Notes: a model not told the origin generated them from the sequence alone. DNA of 59,363 nucleotides from Solirubrobacteraceae bacterium (GCA_017744415.1 JAGIBJ010000106.1:1-59363), one strand, 5' to 3'. Positions 43,120-52,594 are shown, counted from the first letter of the stretch. Made by a program: numbers and translations.

Positions 43120-45351
43120 ATGCGAACACGATCCCTGCCGCTTCAACCGGTCGACCACACCGGACGGTGGCTCGCCAGCCTCACCCGGTGGGTACTTGCC
43201 CACAAGCGCCTCGTCGCCACTGGTTGGCTCGCGCTCACCCTGCTGGGGTTCTACGGCTCCGCGCAGGTCACCGACGCGCTCACAGAAGACTTCTCGACGC
43301 CCACGAGCGAGAGCACCATCACCAACGAACGGATCGTCGACCGGTTCGAATCGGGCGGAGCCACCCAGCCGCTCGTCGCCGTCGTCACGCTGCCGCCCGG
43401 GAAGCAGGCGACCACACCGGACGTCCGCGCCGACCTGCGTGCGCTCGAGCAAGACCTCGCGCACGCCGTACCCGGCGCGCGAATCGCGTCGTTCGGGTCG
43501 ACCTCCGAACCGGCCTACGTCTCGGACGACGGACGTACCACCTTCGCGGTCCTCCATCCGCCATCATCGGTCGTCGAGGGTGGCGGGCCGAGCGGCAACG
43601 AGATCAGCGATGAGACCCTGGCACGCGCCGAGCAAGCCGCCGCCAGCGCACGCGTGGGCGGCGCCGAGGTACGCCTCACCGGCGCCGCACTCCTCGCCCG
43701 CGAGACGCCCGGCGAGGGCGGCGGTCCCGGATTCCTCAACGAAACGCTCATCGCCGGCGTCGGCGCGCTGATCGTCCTTGCGTTCGTGTTCGCGTCGGCG
43801 CTGGCGCTCGTGCCGCTACTGATGGCGATCGTGACGATTCCCGTCACCCTGCTCGCCGTCTGGGGACTCACCGCGCTGACCGAAGTCAACGTGGTCGTCG
43901 TCTTCCTCGTGTCGTTGATCGGGTTGGGCGTGGCCGTCGACTATGCCCTCCTCATCGTCATGCGCTGGAGGGAGGAGCGCCAGCGCGGCCGAGGCAACGA
44001 CGATGCGATCGTGGAGGCCGCTGGAACGGCCGGACGTGCCGTCCTCTTCAGCGGCACCACCGTGGCCATCGGGCTGCTCTCCACGCTCGTTCTGCCGGTG
44101 CCCTTCCTGCGCTCGATGGGCTACGGCGGCTTGCTGATTCCGCTTGCGTCCGTTGCCGTCGCCCTCACGCTCCTGCCGGTCGTGCTCGCGACGGTCGGGC
44201 CGCTCGCCGATGCCCGTCGGTTGCGCACCACCGATCGCGCCGATCAGCACTGGGCTGCGTGGGCGCGCCTCGTCGTGCGCCATCGCGTCGCTGCTGCGCT
44301 CGCGGGCACCGCTGCGCTGCTAGCCCTGTGCGTCGCCGCGCAGGGCATGCTGCTCGGCAGCCCGGAAGCACGGTCGCTCGGCGGCGCCGGTGCGCCGAGC
44401 GCCGCGCTCCAGCAGCTCGATCGCGCCGGCGTCGGGGCCGCACCGCTCGCGCCCGTCGAGGTCCTCACACCGACCGCCCACGCGACCGACACGGCCGCCC
44501 GCCTGGCTGCGGTCGACGGGGTACGTGCGTCGTCCGCGCCAAGCGGTGCCTGGCGCGCCGACGGGTATGCCGTCGTCGACGTGTTTCCCCGGAGCGACAC
44601 CAACTCAGCCGCCGGACGGAAGGCGATCGCGGGCGTGCGCGCGGCCGCCGGGCTCCTGCCCGCAACAACCGTCGGCGGCGCCACGGCGCAGACGATGGAC
44701 TTCGTCGACGGTGTCTACGGGTCGTTCCCGCTGATGCTCGCGCTGATCTCCATCGTCACGTTCGTGCTGCTGGCCCGCGCCTTCCGGTCAATCGTTCTGC
44801 CCGCGAAGGCGATCATGATGAACCTGCTGTCGGTCTTTGCGACGTGGGGCCTGATGACGCTCGTCTGGCAGCACGGCGTGGGGACCGACTTGCTGTTCGG
44901 CGCCAGCGCGACGGGCGCCGTGCTGGCCTGGGCGCCGATCATCGTCTTCGCGTTCATCTACGGGCTCTCGATGGATTACGAGGTCTTCATCCTCGCCAGG
45001 ATGCGCGAGGAGTACGACGCATCCCGCTCCACCGACGAGGCCATCGTGCGCGGATTGGCCGGCACCGGACGACTCGTCACCAGTGCGGCTCTGATCGTGT
45101 TCCTGGCATTTGCTTCGATGGCGACAGCAGGCGACGTCGACCTGCAGGTGCTCGCCACCGGGCTCGCCAGCGGTGTGCTCATCGACGCGCTCGTCGTGCG
45201 GGCGGTGCTCGTCCCCGCGACCGTCTCGTTGCTGGGCCGCTGGAACTGGTGGATGCCCGAGCGGGGGCGGCGTCTCCTGCGCCTGCCCGCAACGGCGCCG
45301 ACGGCTGAATCTGGAGAGATCGCCGCTGAACGCGGGCTGACGGACGGGTAG
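43120..45351 (+). CDS. MMPL-family RND exporter
   Basis: A 743-residue inner-membrane transporter with about 11-12 TM helices in two similar halves. WVLAHKRLVATGWLALTLLGFYG in TM1, GLGVAVDYALLIVMRWREE in half 1 and GLSMDYEVFILARMREEYDASRSTDEAIVRG in half 2, the proton-relay Asp-Tyr pairs of MMPL proteins. These export lipids or drugs. It is divergent from a two-component system that probably controls it, by analogy with other drug-response operons. Confidence 0.92.
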   Translation: MRTRSLPLQPVDHTGRWLASLTRWVLAHKRLVATGWLALTLLGFYGSAQVTDALTEDFSTPTSESTITNERIVDRFESGGATQPLVAVVTLPPGKQATTPDVRADLRALEQDLAHAVPGARIASFGSTSEPAYVSDDGRTTFAVLHPPSSVVEGGGPSGNEISDETLARAEQAAASARVGGAEVRLTGAALLARETPGEGGGPGFLNETLIAGVGALIVLAFVFASALALVPLLMAIVTIPVTLLAVWGLTALTEVNVVVVFLVSLIGLGVAVDYALLIVMRWREERQRGRGNDDAIVEAAGTAGRAVLFSGTTVAIGLLSTLVLPVPFLRSMGYGGLLIPLASVAVALTLLPVVLATVGPLADARRLRTTDRADQHWAAWARLVVRHRVAAALAGTAALLALCVAAQGMLLGSPEARSLGGAGAPSAALQQLDRAGVGAAPLAPVEVLTPTAHATDTAARLAAVDGVRASSAPSGAWRADGYAVVDVFPRSDTNSAAGRKAIAGVRAAAGLLPATTVGGATAQTMDFVDGVYGSFPLMLALISIVTFVLLARAFRSIVLPAKAIMMNLLSVFATWGLMTLVWQHGVGTDLLFGASATGAVLAWAPIIVFAFIYGLSMDYEVFILARMREEYDASRSTDEAIVRGLAGTGRLVTSAALIVFLAFASMATAGDVDLQVLATGLASGVLIDALVVRAVLVPATVSLLGRWNWWMPERGRRLLRLPATAPTAESGEIAAERGLTDG

Positions 45352-45361
45352 ATTCGCGGCC

Positions 45362-46024
45362 ATGGAGCTGGATGCCTACGAGCAGCGCGTGCTCGGCTGC
45401 CTCGTCGAGAAGCGGATCACGACGCCGGACGTGTATCCGCTGTCGACGAACGGGATCCGCACCGCGTGCAACCAGTCGACGAACCGCGACCCGGTCATGC
45501 ACATGGATGACGAGCAGGTGCGGGAGGCCTGCCAGGGCCTGTACCGCGCCGGGCTCGCCCGGCTGGCGTCGGGCGCCGGCTCGCGCACGATCAAGTACCG
45601 CCACCTCGCCCAGGAGGGGCTCAACGTCGGCGAGGCCGAGCTTGCGCTGATCGCCGTGCTGCTGCTCCGCGGCCCACAGACCGTCGGCGAGCTGCGCACC
45701 CGCAGCGAGCGGCTCTACGCGTTCGAGTCGCTCGGCACCGTCACCGCCGTGCTCGACCAGCTCCAGCGCCGCGAGCTCGTCGAGCTGCTCGAGCGCGAGC
45801 CGGGCCGCAAGGAGCCACGCTACGCCCACCGGCTCGGGCCGCGCGCGTCGGGCTCGCCGGCCGTGGCGCCGATCGCCGAGCCCGTGAGCGCCCCGGCGCC
45901 GAGCGCGCCGTTCACGCCCGCGCCCGCCGCACCGGGCGAGGCCGGCCTATCGACGGCCGAGCTCGAGGCCCGCATCGCCGAGCTGGAAACGCGCGTCGCC
46001 GCGCTCGAAGAGCTCCTCGACTAG
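45362..46024 (+). CDS. YceH/UPF0502 (DUF480) protein
   Basis: A 220-residue cytoplasmic protein of two winged helix domains: LDAYEQRVLGCLVEKRITTPDVYPLSTNGIRTACNQSTNRDPVM and LIAVLLLRGPQTVGELRTRSERLYAFESL. It then has a Pro/Ala linker and a C-terminal coiled coil (STAELEARIAELETRVAALEELL). The family is widespread and uncharacterised. It starts 10 nt after the MMPL stop, so it may be co-transcribed. Confidence 0.9.
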   Translation: MELDAYEQRVLGCLVEKRITTPDVYPLSTNGIRTACNQSTNRDPVMHMDDEQVREACQGLYRAGLARLASGAGSRTIKYRHLAQEGLNVGEAELALIAVLLLRGPQTVGELRTRSERLYAFESLGTVTAVLDQLQRRELVELLEREPGRKEPRYAHRLGPRASGSPAVAPIAEPVSAPAPSAPFTPAPAAPGEAGLSTAELEARIAELETRVAALEELLD

Positions 46025-46162
46025 GCGCGGCGCCCGTCAAAGCAGGGCGGAGCCCTCTCCCGGACTTGAACCCGGGATCCCTCACGCTCGACCCGCTCAA
46101 ACGCAAGCTCGGCTCGTACCGCCACCTCGCGACATCGAGCGCCTAGATCGTTACGAACTCAC

Positions 46163-46198
46163 AAGGCCCCGTCCACCCCTCGCGGTGGGCGGAGCCTT
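46163..46198 (-). terminator. Hairpin after YccF gene
   Basis: AAGGC/GCCTT, CCG/CGG and CCACC/GGTGG pair around a 6-nt loop, starting 7 nt after the minus-strand stop at 46205. It lies between convergent genes. No long U-tract. Confidence 0.6.
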
Positions 46199-46204
46199 CG
46201 TCGT

Positions 46205-46645
46205 TCAGGCTCGCTCGGGGATGACGGCGATGTCGTTCGCGGAGAGGCGGTGGGCGGCGACCGCGGCCTGGACCTCGCGGTTGCTCATGACCGTGCGGCC
46301 GAAGGGCGTGAACGCGGCGACGCTGATCTTGAGGTTGGCGATCGCGAACGGGAACCCGATGATCGTGATCGCGAGCACGGCCGCGGTGCCGAGGTGAGCG
46401 AGGAAGAGCAGGCATCCGAACGGCAGCCAGAGGATGTTGCCGATGGTCGACATAGCCGGCACCTCGCTGGTCTTCACGAGCGTGTAGCCGAACGGCCAGA
46501 GTACGTAGCGGGCGATCTTGAAGACCTGCAGCCCGAACGGGATGCCGATGACGGTGCAGCACAGCAGCACTCCGGCGATCGCGTAGAAGAACGCGAGCCA
46601 GACGCCGCTCACGACGACCCAGATGACGTTGGCGATGAACCTCAT
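46205..46645 (-). CDS. YccF domain membrane protein
   Basis: A 146-residue protein with two copies of the YccF repeat: FIANVIWVVVSGVWLAFFYAIAGVLLCCTVIGIPFGLQVFKIARYVLWPFG and STIGNILWLPFGCLLFLAHLGTAAVLAITIIGFPFAIANLKISVAAFTPFG. Each carries the GIPF/GFPF and PFG motifs. Four TM helices; function unknown in the family. A C-terminal NREVQAAVAAHRLSANDIAVIPERA tail is added. Confidence 0.9.
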   Translation of the reverse strand: MRFIANVIWVVVSGVWLAFFYAIAGVLLCCTVIGIPFGLQVFKIARYVLWPFGYTLVKTSEVPAMSTIGNILWLPFGCLLFLAHLGTAAVLAITIIGFPFAIANLKISVAAFTPFGRTVMSNREVQAAVAAHRLSANDIAVIPERA

Positions 46646-46654
46646 AGTGGCGAC

Positions 46655-46683
46655 ACCCTAAACGCGCCAACTCTCATCAGCAA
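46655..46683 (-). promoter_or_regulatory. Promoter of the YccF gene, leaderless
   Basis: Minus-strand TTGCTG (46678-46683), 17-nt spacer, TAGGGT (46655-46660). The -10 ends 9 nt before the ATG at 46645, so transcription would begin at or next to the start codon. The rest of 46646-46928, upstream of the divergent ABC gene, shows no other clear signal. Confidence 0.5.
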
Positions 46684-46928
46684 CGTTGCGAGTTCTAATC
46701 GCGCGTGTCGCCGAGACGCTCGAGCGCGCTGTGAGGAACGATCGCTGCATGCCGGCGGCCGCGGCGATCTCGTCCCCCCCTGGAAGTGCCCCAGCGAAGC
46801 ACCGCATTCGGGCGCGACCACCGGCGCATCGCGGGCCGACCGAAGTCGGTGGCAGCACGAACCTTCGGCATGCCTCGGGCCACCAAAGTGACTGGCGAGC
46901 GACCCATGCCGAGGACGAGGATCGGAGC

Positions 46929-47702
46929 ATGCCCACCCAGTCCGCCCAGCTCGACTCGCCCAGGCCAACCACCGATGCCCAGCTCGCCGCCCGCGCGGTG
47001 AGCGCCGCCAAGGTGTACGGGGAGGGCGACGCCGCAGTGCACGCCCTCCGTGGCGTCACCGTCGACTTCCCCACCTCCCGGTTCACCGCGATCATGGGCC
47101 CGTCGGGCTCCGGCAAGAGCACGCTCATGCAGTGCATCGCCGGCCTCGACCGCCTCACGAGCGGCCAGGCCTACATCGGCGACACCGACATCTCCGGCCT
47201 GAGTAAACAGGAGCTCACCCTCCTGCGCCGCGACCGTCTCGGCTTCATCTTCCAGCAGTACAACCTGCTGCCCTCGCTCACCGCGAAGGAGAACATCCTC
47301 CTCCCGCTCACGCTCGCCGGGAAGCACCCCGACGAGGCGTGGCTGCATGAGGTCGTCAAGACCGTCGGCCTCACCGGCCGCATCGACAACCTCCCGAGCC
47401 AGCTCTCCGGCGGCCAGCAGCAGCGCGTCGCCGTGGCGCGCGCCCTGCTACCCCGGCCCGAGCTGATCTTCGCCGACGAGCCCACGGGCGCCCTCGACAC
47501 GTCGACCGGCCAGGAGATCCTCTCGTTCATGCGCCGCGCCGTCGACGAGCGCGGCCAGACGATCGTGATGGTCACCCACGACCCGCACGCCGCGTCGTAC
47601 GCCGACGAGGTGCTCTTCCTCGAGGACGGGCAGATCGTCGACCGCATGGATTCCCCGACGGCCGAGCGCGTGCTCGACCGCATGAAGCGCTTCGAGGGCT
47701 GA
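46929..47702 (+). CDS. MacB/LolD-type ABC transporter ATP-binding protein
   Basis: A 257-residue ATPase: Walker A GPSGSGKST at 57-65, Q-loop FIFQQYNLLPSLTAKENILLPL, signature LSGGQQQRVAVARAL, Walker B LIFADEPTGALD, switch MVTHDPHAASYADEVLFLEDG. GGAG precedes ATG 46929. It pairs with the FtsX-like permease gene that begins 3 nt after its stop. Confidence 0.92.
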   Translation: MPTQSAQLDSPRPTTDAQLAARAVSAAKVYGEGDAAVHALRGVTVDFPTSRFTAIMGPSGSGKSTLMQCIAGLDRLTSGQAYIGDTDISGLSKQELTLLRRDRLGFIFQQYNLLPSLTAKENILLPLTLAGKHPDEAWLHEVVKTVGLTGRIDNLPSQLSGGQQQRVAVARALLPRPELIFADEPTGALDTSTGQEILSFMRRAVDERGQTIVMVTHDPHAASYADEVLFLEDGQIVDRMDSPTAERVLDRMKRFEG

Positions 47703-47705
47703 CCC

Positions 47706-50204
47706 ATGCTGCAGATCGTGCTCTCCAGCGTCCGCCACAACCGCGGCCGCTACATCTCCACGCTCCTCGCGATCATCACCGGCGTCGCGTTCTTCTCGGC
47801 GACGGGCATCGTCTCCGACCGCGTCACCGGCGCACTCGAAGGCGACGCCGCACGCGAATACCGCGGCGTCGACCTCGCCATCGTTCCTGCCGACGAAGCC
47901 GGATCCCTCGGCGACACCGGCCGCACCCTCTACCTCGACGGATCCACGATCCGCAAGCTCGCCGGCCTCCCCGGCGTGAGCGCCACCGCCGGCGTGCTCA
48001 CCGGCCCGGCCTCGTTCCTCGATGCCAAGGGCAAGCGGTTCGCCAGCAAGGCGACCGGCCGCCTGTGGGTCGACGACGACGAACTCAACCCGCTCACGAT
48101 CGACGCGGGCCGCGCGCCCACCGCGCCGACCGAGATCGCCGTCGACCGCGGCCTCGCCGAGTCGCAGCACCTCAAGCTCGGTCAGCAGGTGACGGTCGCC
48201 ACGGCCGCCGGCCCGCAGCAGTCGACGATCGTCGGCACCACCTCGTTCGGTTCGTCGGACGCCATCGATGAGGCCGGCACCATCTCGATCCCGCGCTCGC
48301 GGGCCTTCACGGCGCTCAGCGACGGCCGCGAGCAGTACGAGGCGATGTACCTCCGCGGCAGCGCGGCGCAGTCGGCGCTCGTGCAGGAGGCGAAGACGGC
48401 CGTGCCATCCGGCTTCAAGGCGCAGACGGGCGCGGCGTTCGTCGCCGACCAGGCCGAGAGCGCCGGCGAGCTCGGCCGCTACATCAAGCGGGCGCTGCAG
48501 GCGTTCGCGATCCTGGCCCTGCTCGTCGGCGCGTTCGTCATCTACAACACGTTCAACGTGATCATCGCCCAGCGCATGCGCGAGCTCGCGGTGCTCTCCG
48601 CGATCGGTGCGACGCCGAAGCAGCTCGGGCGCATGCTGCGGGCCGAGGGGCTCGTGGTCGGGCTCGTCGGCTCGATCACCGGCGTGCTCATCGCCATCGC
48701 GGTGACGACCATCGCGATCGCGGGCCTGAACGCCGCCGGCGTCGACGTGCCCGGCAGCGGCCTCGCGCTCAACACCACGAACACGCTCGGGGCGATCCTC
48801 CTCGGCACCTCGATCACGCTCCTCTCGATGCTCGCGCCGGCTCGCCGCGCCGGACGGATCGAGCCGATCGAGGCGGTCCGCAGCGCGGCCGTCGAGCCGT
48901 CGCACGTGTCGCGGCGCCGCGCGCTCATCGCGCTGGTGCTCGGGGCGGTGGGTGTGCTCGGGTTCCTCGCCGGATCCAGCGTCGAGATCGTCGGCGCGGC
49001 CGCGGTGCTCCTCTTCATCGCGCCGATCGTGGGCTCGCCGAACCTCGTAATGGCCTCCACCCGGCTCTTCCGGCCGCTGCTCTCGCGGTTCGGGCTCGAG
49101 GGCCGGCTCGCCGTCGACAACGTCGCCCGCAGCCCGCGCCGCACGGCGACCACCGCGAACGCCCTCTACGTCGGCGTGTTCCTCGTGACGCTCGTGACCG
49201 TCGCCGGCACCAACCTGCGCGACTTCACCGTCGAGCAGATCAACAAGATCGGCTCCGCCGACTACGTCCTCACGAGCACGGGCGCCACGCTCCAGCCGCA
49301 ACTCCTGGATCGCTACCGCGCGATCGACGGCGTGCGGCAGGTGGTCGGGTTCCGGCGCAGCGCGGTGACGATCGACGGCAAGGCCTCGGCGCTGTCGTCG
49401 GGCGACATGAAGGCCGTCGGCGAGGTGGCCAACCTCAAGACGCGCGCCGGCAGCATCACGGGCCTGAAGGACGGCGAGATCGCCCTCAACCCGCGCGCCG
49501 ACCATCCGCGCGTCGGCAGCACCGTGAAGGTGGTCGCGCAGGACGGGACGACCGAGGAGCTGCGCGTCGGCGCCGTGCTCGACCCCGAGTCGCTCGACAC
49601 CGCGCAGATCGGCAGCGTCGTCACGCCCGCCACGCTCGAGCGGCTCGCCGGGCCCGGTGGCGACACGGTCGCGTTCCTCGCACTCGACGACGGCGCCGGC
49701 ACCGCGACGAACACGAAGATCGACGACCTCGCGGCCGACCGCCCCGACGTGGTCGCCACCGAGGGCAACTCGCTGGGCCGCCTGATCGGCGACATCTTCG
49801 ACTTCATGATCAAGGCGGTGAACGGCCTCCTGATGATGAGCGTCGTCGTCGCCCTGATCGGCATCATCAACACGCTGTCGCTCTCGATCCTCGAACGGCG
49901 ACGCGAGCTCGGGCTGCTGCGGATCGTCGGCATGGTCGACCCGCTCGTGCAGCGGATGATCCGCCTCGAGGCCGTGCTCATCGCGTTCATCGGCACCCTC
50001 ACGGGCGTCGGCGTCGGGCTCCTCACCGGCTGGGGCGCGATCTTCGCGATCACCCGCCTCACCGACGCGAACGTCGCCTTCTCGATCCCCATCGGACTCG
50101 TTGGCGTGGTCGTCGTCACGGGCGCAGTGCTCGGCGTGCTCGCCTCGATCCTGCCGGCGCGGCGCAGCACGAAGGCGAGCGTCCTCGACGCACTCGCTTC
50201 CTGA
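47706..50204 (+). CDS. FtsX-like ABC permease (MacB type), two permease modules
   Basis: An 832-residue membrane protein. N-terminal TM (STLLAIITGVAFFSATGIV), a large extracellular domain (about 45-255), FtsX module 1 (FAILALLVGAFVIYNTFNVIIAQRMRELAVLSAIGATPKQLGRML), extra TMs, a second extracellular domain (about 500-690), and FtsX module 2 (ALIGIINTLSLSILERRRELGLLRIVGM). It works with the preceding ATPase as a mechanotransmitting exporter of peptides, lipids or lipoproteins; the substrate is unknown. Confidence 0.92.
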   Translation: MLQIVLSSVRHNRGRYISTLLAIITGVAFFSATGIVSDRVTGALEGDAAREYRGVDLAIVPADEAGSLGDTGRTLYLDGSTIRKLAGLPGVSATAGVLTGPASFLDAKGKRFASKATGRLWVDDDELNPLTIDAGRAPTAPTEIAVDRGLAESQHLKLGQQVTVATAAGPQQSTIVGTTSFGSSDAIDEAGTISIPRSRAFTALSDGREQYEAMYLRGSAAQSALVQEAKTAVPSGFKAQTGAAFVADQAESAGELGRYIKRALQAFAILALLVGAFVIYNTFNVIIAQRMRELAVLSAIGATPKQLGRMLRAEGLVVGLVGSITGVLIAIAVTTIAIAGLNAAGVDVPGSGLALNTTNTLGAILLGTSITLLSMLAPARRAGRIEPIEAVRSAAVEPSHVSRRRALIALVLGAVGVLGFLAGSSVEIVGAAAVLLFIAPIVGSPNLVMASTRLFRPLLSRFGLEGRLAVDNVARSPRRTATTANALYVGVFLVTLVTVAGTNLRDFTVEQINKIGSADYVLTSTGATLQPQLLDRYRAIDGVRQVVGFRRSAVTIDGKASALSSGDMKAVGEVANLKTRAGSITGLKDGEIALNPRADHPRVGSTVKVVAQDGTTEELRVGAVLDPESLDTAQIGSVVTPATLERLAGPGGDTVAFLALDDGAGTATNTKIDDLAADRPDVVATEGNSLGRLIGDIFDFMIKAVNGLLMMSVVVALIGIINTLSLSILERRRELGLLRIVGMVDPLVQRMIRLEAVLIAFIGTLTGVGVGLLTGWGAIFAITRLTDANVAFSIPIGLVGVVVVTGAVLGVLASILPARRSTKASVLDALAS

Positions 50205-50222
50205 CCGTCAACGCGGGGTTTT

Positions 50223-50255
50223 GCGGTCCGTCCGGGTATGGCCTGGGCGGACCGC
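50223..50255 (+). terminator. Hairpin after ABC exporter operon
   Basis: 8-bp arms GCGGTCCG (50223-50230) and CGGACCGC (50248-50255) with a 17-nt loop, 19 nt after the FtsX stop. Confidence 0.5.
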
Positions 50256-50311
50256 GCCGCGAGCGGGTCGGCGCGTCCGCAGAGGCCCGAACACCTCTAG
50301 GATCCGCGGCC

Positions 50312-51226
50312 ATGTCCTGGCTGTCCCTGAGGCCGGAGCGGCTCCGCCGCGCTCCCCTGGCTGCTGCCGCGCTGCCCGTGGTGGCCGCGGCGCTCCTCGC
50401 GAGCACCGGCGTGGCGCCCGCCGGCACCACGCCGACCACGACCACCGCGCAGGGCACCACGCCGACGACACCCGCGGCGACGACGCCCGGCAACTCGGTG
50501 GTGGTGTCGGCCTCGATCACCTACACCGACGGCATCAAGAGCAAGTCGGCGGTGTGGAAGAACATCCGCCTCACGATCACCCGCAACGGCGCGGCACTAC
50601 TGAACGGCGAGTTGCTGCCCGAGGAGGCGCGCGACTCGGTGTTCTCGGGGCCAAAGCTGCAGGCCGTCGATCTCGACGGCGACTCCGAGTCGGAGGTGAT
50701 CGTCGACGTGTTCAAGGCCGGCGTCGACTGCTGCCGGCGCTCCGTGGTGTACCACCGCGACGGCGACGCCTACCGCGCGCAGGTGATCGACTGGGGCGAC
50801 GCGGGCTACCGGCTCGAGGACGTGACCGGCGGCGGCGCCCCGGAGTTCGTCACCTCCGATGCTCGCGTGCCCGGTGCCTACGACTCCGACGCCCGCGGGC
50901 CACTGCGGGTGCTCGCGCTCCGTAAGGGCCAGGTGCGCGATGTGTCGCGCCACCAGCCGCGCGAACTCGCCCGCGACGCCCGCGGCCACCGCCGTGCACT
51001 CGAGCGGCTCCGTCGCCGTAAGAGCCAGAGCGATGCTCGGCCGCACCTCGTCGCCTACGTCGCCGACCTCGTGCGCCTCGGCGACGTCTCCGGCGCCCGT
51101 GCCGCGATCCGCAGCTCGGCCCGCCGCGGCGAGCTGCGCACCACCCCGGCGAAGTTCCGCCGCTTGCTCGACCGCCAGTTCCTCACGTGGGGCTACACGA
51201 GCCGCCGCCACGTGCTCGGCGGCTAG
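50312..51226 (+). CDS. Secreted protein with VDLDGD (VCBS-like) motif
   Basis: A 304-residue exported protein. Signal region ends near VVAAALLASTGVAPAG, followed by a Thr/Pro linker. A beta-rich domain follows with NIRLTITRNGAALLNGELL, LQAVDLDGDSESEVIVDVFKAG (a calcium-loop-like motif), DCCRRSVVYHRDGD and TGGGAPEFVTSD. The C-terminal 110 residues are basic and helical (RELARDARGHRRALERLRRR, LVRLGDVSGARAAIRSSARRGEL). Family not recognised. Its TAG stop shares CTAG with the CorA gene stop on the other strand. Confidence 0.75.
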   Translation: MSWLSLRPERLRRAPLAAAALPVVAAALLASTGVAPAGTTPTTTTAQGTTPTTPAATTPGNSVVVSASITYTDGIKSKSAVWKNIRLTITRNGAALLNGELLPEEARDSVFSGPKLQAVDLDGDSESEVIVDVFKAGVDCCRRSVVYHRDGDAYRAQVIDWGDAGYRLEDVTGGGAPEFVTSDARVPGAYDSDARGPLRVLALRKGQVRDVSRHQPRELARDARGHRRALERLRRRKSQSDARPHLVAYVADLVRLGDVSGARAAIRSSARRGELRTTPAKFRRLLDRQFLTWGYTSRRHVLGG

Positions 51227-52197
51227 ATCCAGTCGCGACGGCGGAACGCTGCGAAGAGGAGTCCGCCGATCAGCAGCATGAGGCCGATGGCGAACGGGTA
51301 GCCGTACTCCCATTTGAGTTCGGGCATGTGGCGGAAGTTCATGCCGTAGATACCGGCGATGAGGGTGGGCGTGAAGAGCACGGCGGCCCAGGACGAGATC
51401 TTCTTCGTCTGGTCGGCCTGGGCGATGCTGACTTCGGAGAGCCGCTTGGTCTCGAGGGCGAGGTTCACCTGGAGCACGCTCTCGAGGAGGCTGCGGAAGG
51501 AGGCGGCGCGCTCGCGCGCTTGGAGGGCGCGGTCGTGGGCATCCATGAGGAAGCGCTTCTCCTCCTCGGGGAGTTCTTCGCGGCGCAGGAGCTGACCGAG
51601 GAGCCCTTCGAGCGGATCGACGCCGCGCTGGAACGCGATCACCTCGCGGATCAGCTCATAGATGCGGCGGAGCGGATCCTCGTCGCCGCGGAAGACCTGG
51701 TCTTCGATCTCGTCGATGTCGTTCTCGAGGCCGAGGGCGACGGGCTCGTAGCTGTCGACGACGGCATCGAGCGCGGCGTGCAGCACGGTTGAAGGGCCGC
51801 GGGAGAGCTGGTCGGGGCGCCGCTCGAGACTTTCGACGAAGTGGTCGAGGTTGAAGAACCGGCAGCGGCCGAGCAGGACGACGAAGTCGGGACCGACGAC
51901 AAGCTGCAGCTCGCCGAACTGGACCTGTTCGGTCTTGTCGATGTAGCGCGCGGGGCGCAGCGTGAAGAACTTCAGCCGGCCATGGCTGAGCACGCGGGCG
52001 CGCGTGTGCTTCGCACGGATCTGCTGGACGACCGGCTCGGGGATGCCGAAGCGCTGGGCAACCTTGATGATCTCCTCGGGCGAGGGGTGCTGCACCCAGA
52101 CGAGCCGCAGGTCGGGCGGGCCGACGGCGTTGTCGTCGAGGCGGACGCCGTCGCGGTATGCCGCTTGCTGCACCTCGCCGTGCCAGAACTCACCCAT
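51223..52197 (-). CDS. CorA-family Mg2+/Co2+ transporter
   Basis: A 324-residue channel with a long helical cytoplasmic domain (ENDIDEIEDQVFRGDEDPLRRIYELIREVIAFQRGV) and two C-terminal TM helices. The YGMNF selectivity motif lies at the end of TM1 (LIAGIYGMNFRHMPELKWEYGYPFAIGLMLLIGGLLF). Basic C-terminus RRRDW. It converges on the secreted-protein gene and overlaps it by 4 bp. Confidence 0.93.
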   Translation of the reverse strand: MGEFWHGEVQQAAYRDGVRLDDNAVGPPDLRLVWVQHPSPEEIIKVAQRFGIPEPVVQQIRAKHTRARVLSHGRLKFFTLRPARYIDKTEQVQFGELQLVVGPDFVVLLGRCRFFNLDHFVESLERRPDQLSRGPSTVLHAALDAVVDSYEPVALGLENDIDEIEDQVFRGDEDPLRRIYELIREVIAFQRGVDPLEGLLGQLLRREELPEEEKRFLMDAHDRALQARERAASFRSLLESVLQVNLALETKRLSEVSIAQADQTKKISSWAAVLFTPTLIAGIYGMNFRHMPELKWEYGYPFAIGLMLLIGGLLFAAFRRRDWI

Positions 52198-52243
52198 GCA
52201 GCGACGAGGCTAGCGCGCCAAGAGGCAGCGCCCGGCCGGAGCG

Positions 52244-52447
52244 TCAGAGCGCGGGCGGGACGTCCCGGGGATCGCGCGGGTCGCGAGCGCGCGACAGGAA
52301 AAGCAGCCCGAGCACCAGGCCCACGGCGCCGACCGCCATGAGGATGACGCCGACGGTCTGCAGGTCGACGCCAGCGACCGAGTCCGTGACGGCGAACTTC
52401 AGGATCGCGCCGAGCGCGATGAGGGCGAGGGAGCCACCGATGGTCAT
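52244..52447 (-). CDS. DUF6458-like two-TM small membrane protein
   Basis: A 67-residue protein, MTIGGSLALIALGAILKFAV then GVDLQTVGVILMAVGAVGLVLGLLF, the two-helix pattern of DUF6458, very common in actinobacteria and uncharacterised. The tail is charged (RARDPRDPRDVPPAL). The frame is open further upstream but homology starts at ATG 52447. Confidence 0.85.
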   Translation of the reverse strand: MTIGGSLALIALGAILKFAVTDSVAGVDLQTVGVILMAVGAVGLVLGLLFLSRARDPRDPRDVPPAL

Positions 52448-52594
52448 GTCGGGGACGCTACGGATAGGCGCGTTCGGCGGAATCTGGCGCCCCGGGCATC
52501 GGCGGACGCCCCGCCGGGCTCGCCCGGGCATCGCATGCAAGGCCGATGCGTCGGCAGCGCGACCCGGGGCATCTTCAGATGACTCGAGAAACGA

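Noticed and set aside
46050..46140. A minus-strand tRNA, suggested by CCCGGGTTCAAGTCCGGG
   Set aside because: With a standard 7-nt T-loop the stem has a G-G mismatch in the middle, no matching 5' acceptor or anticodon arm is found upstream, and there is no CCA. It is a chance palindrome.
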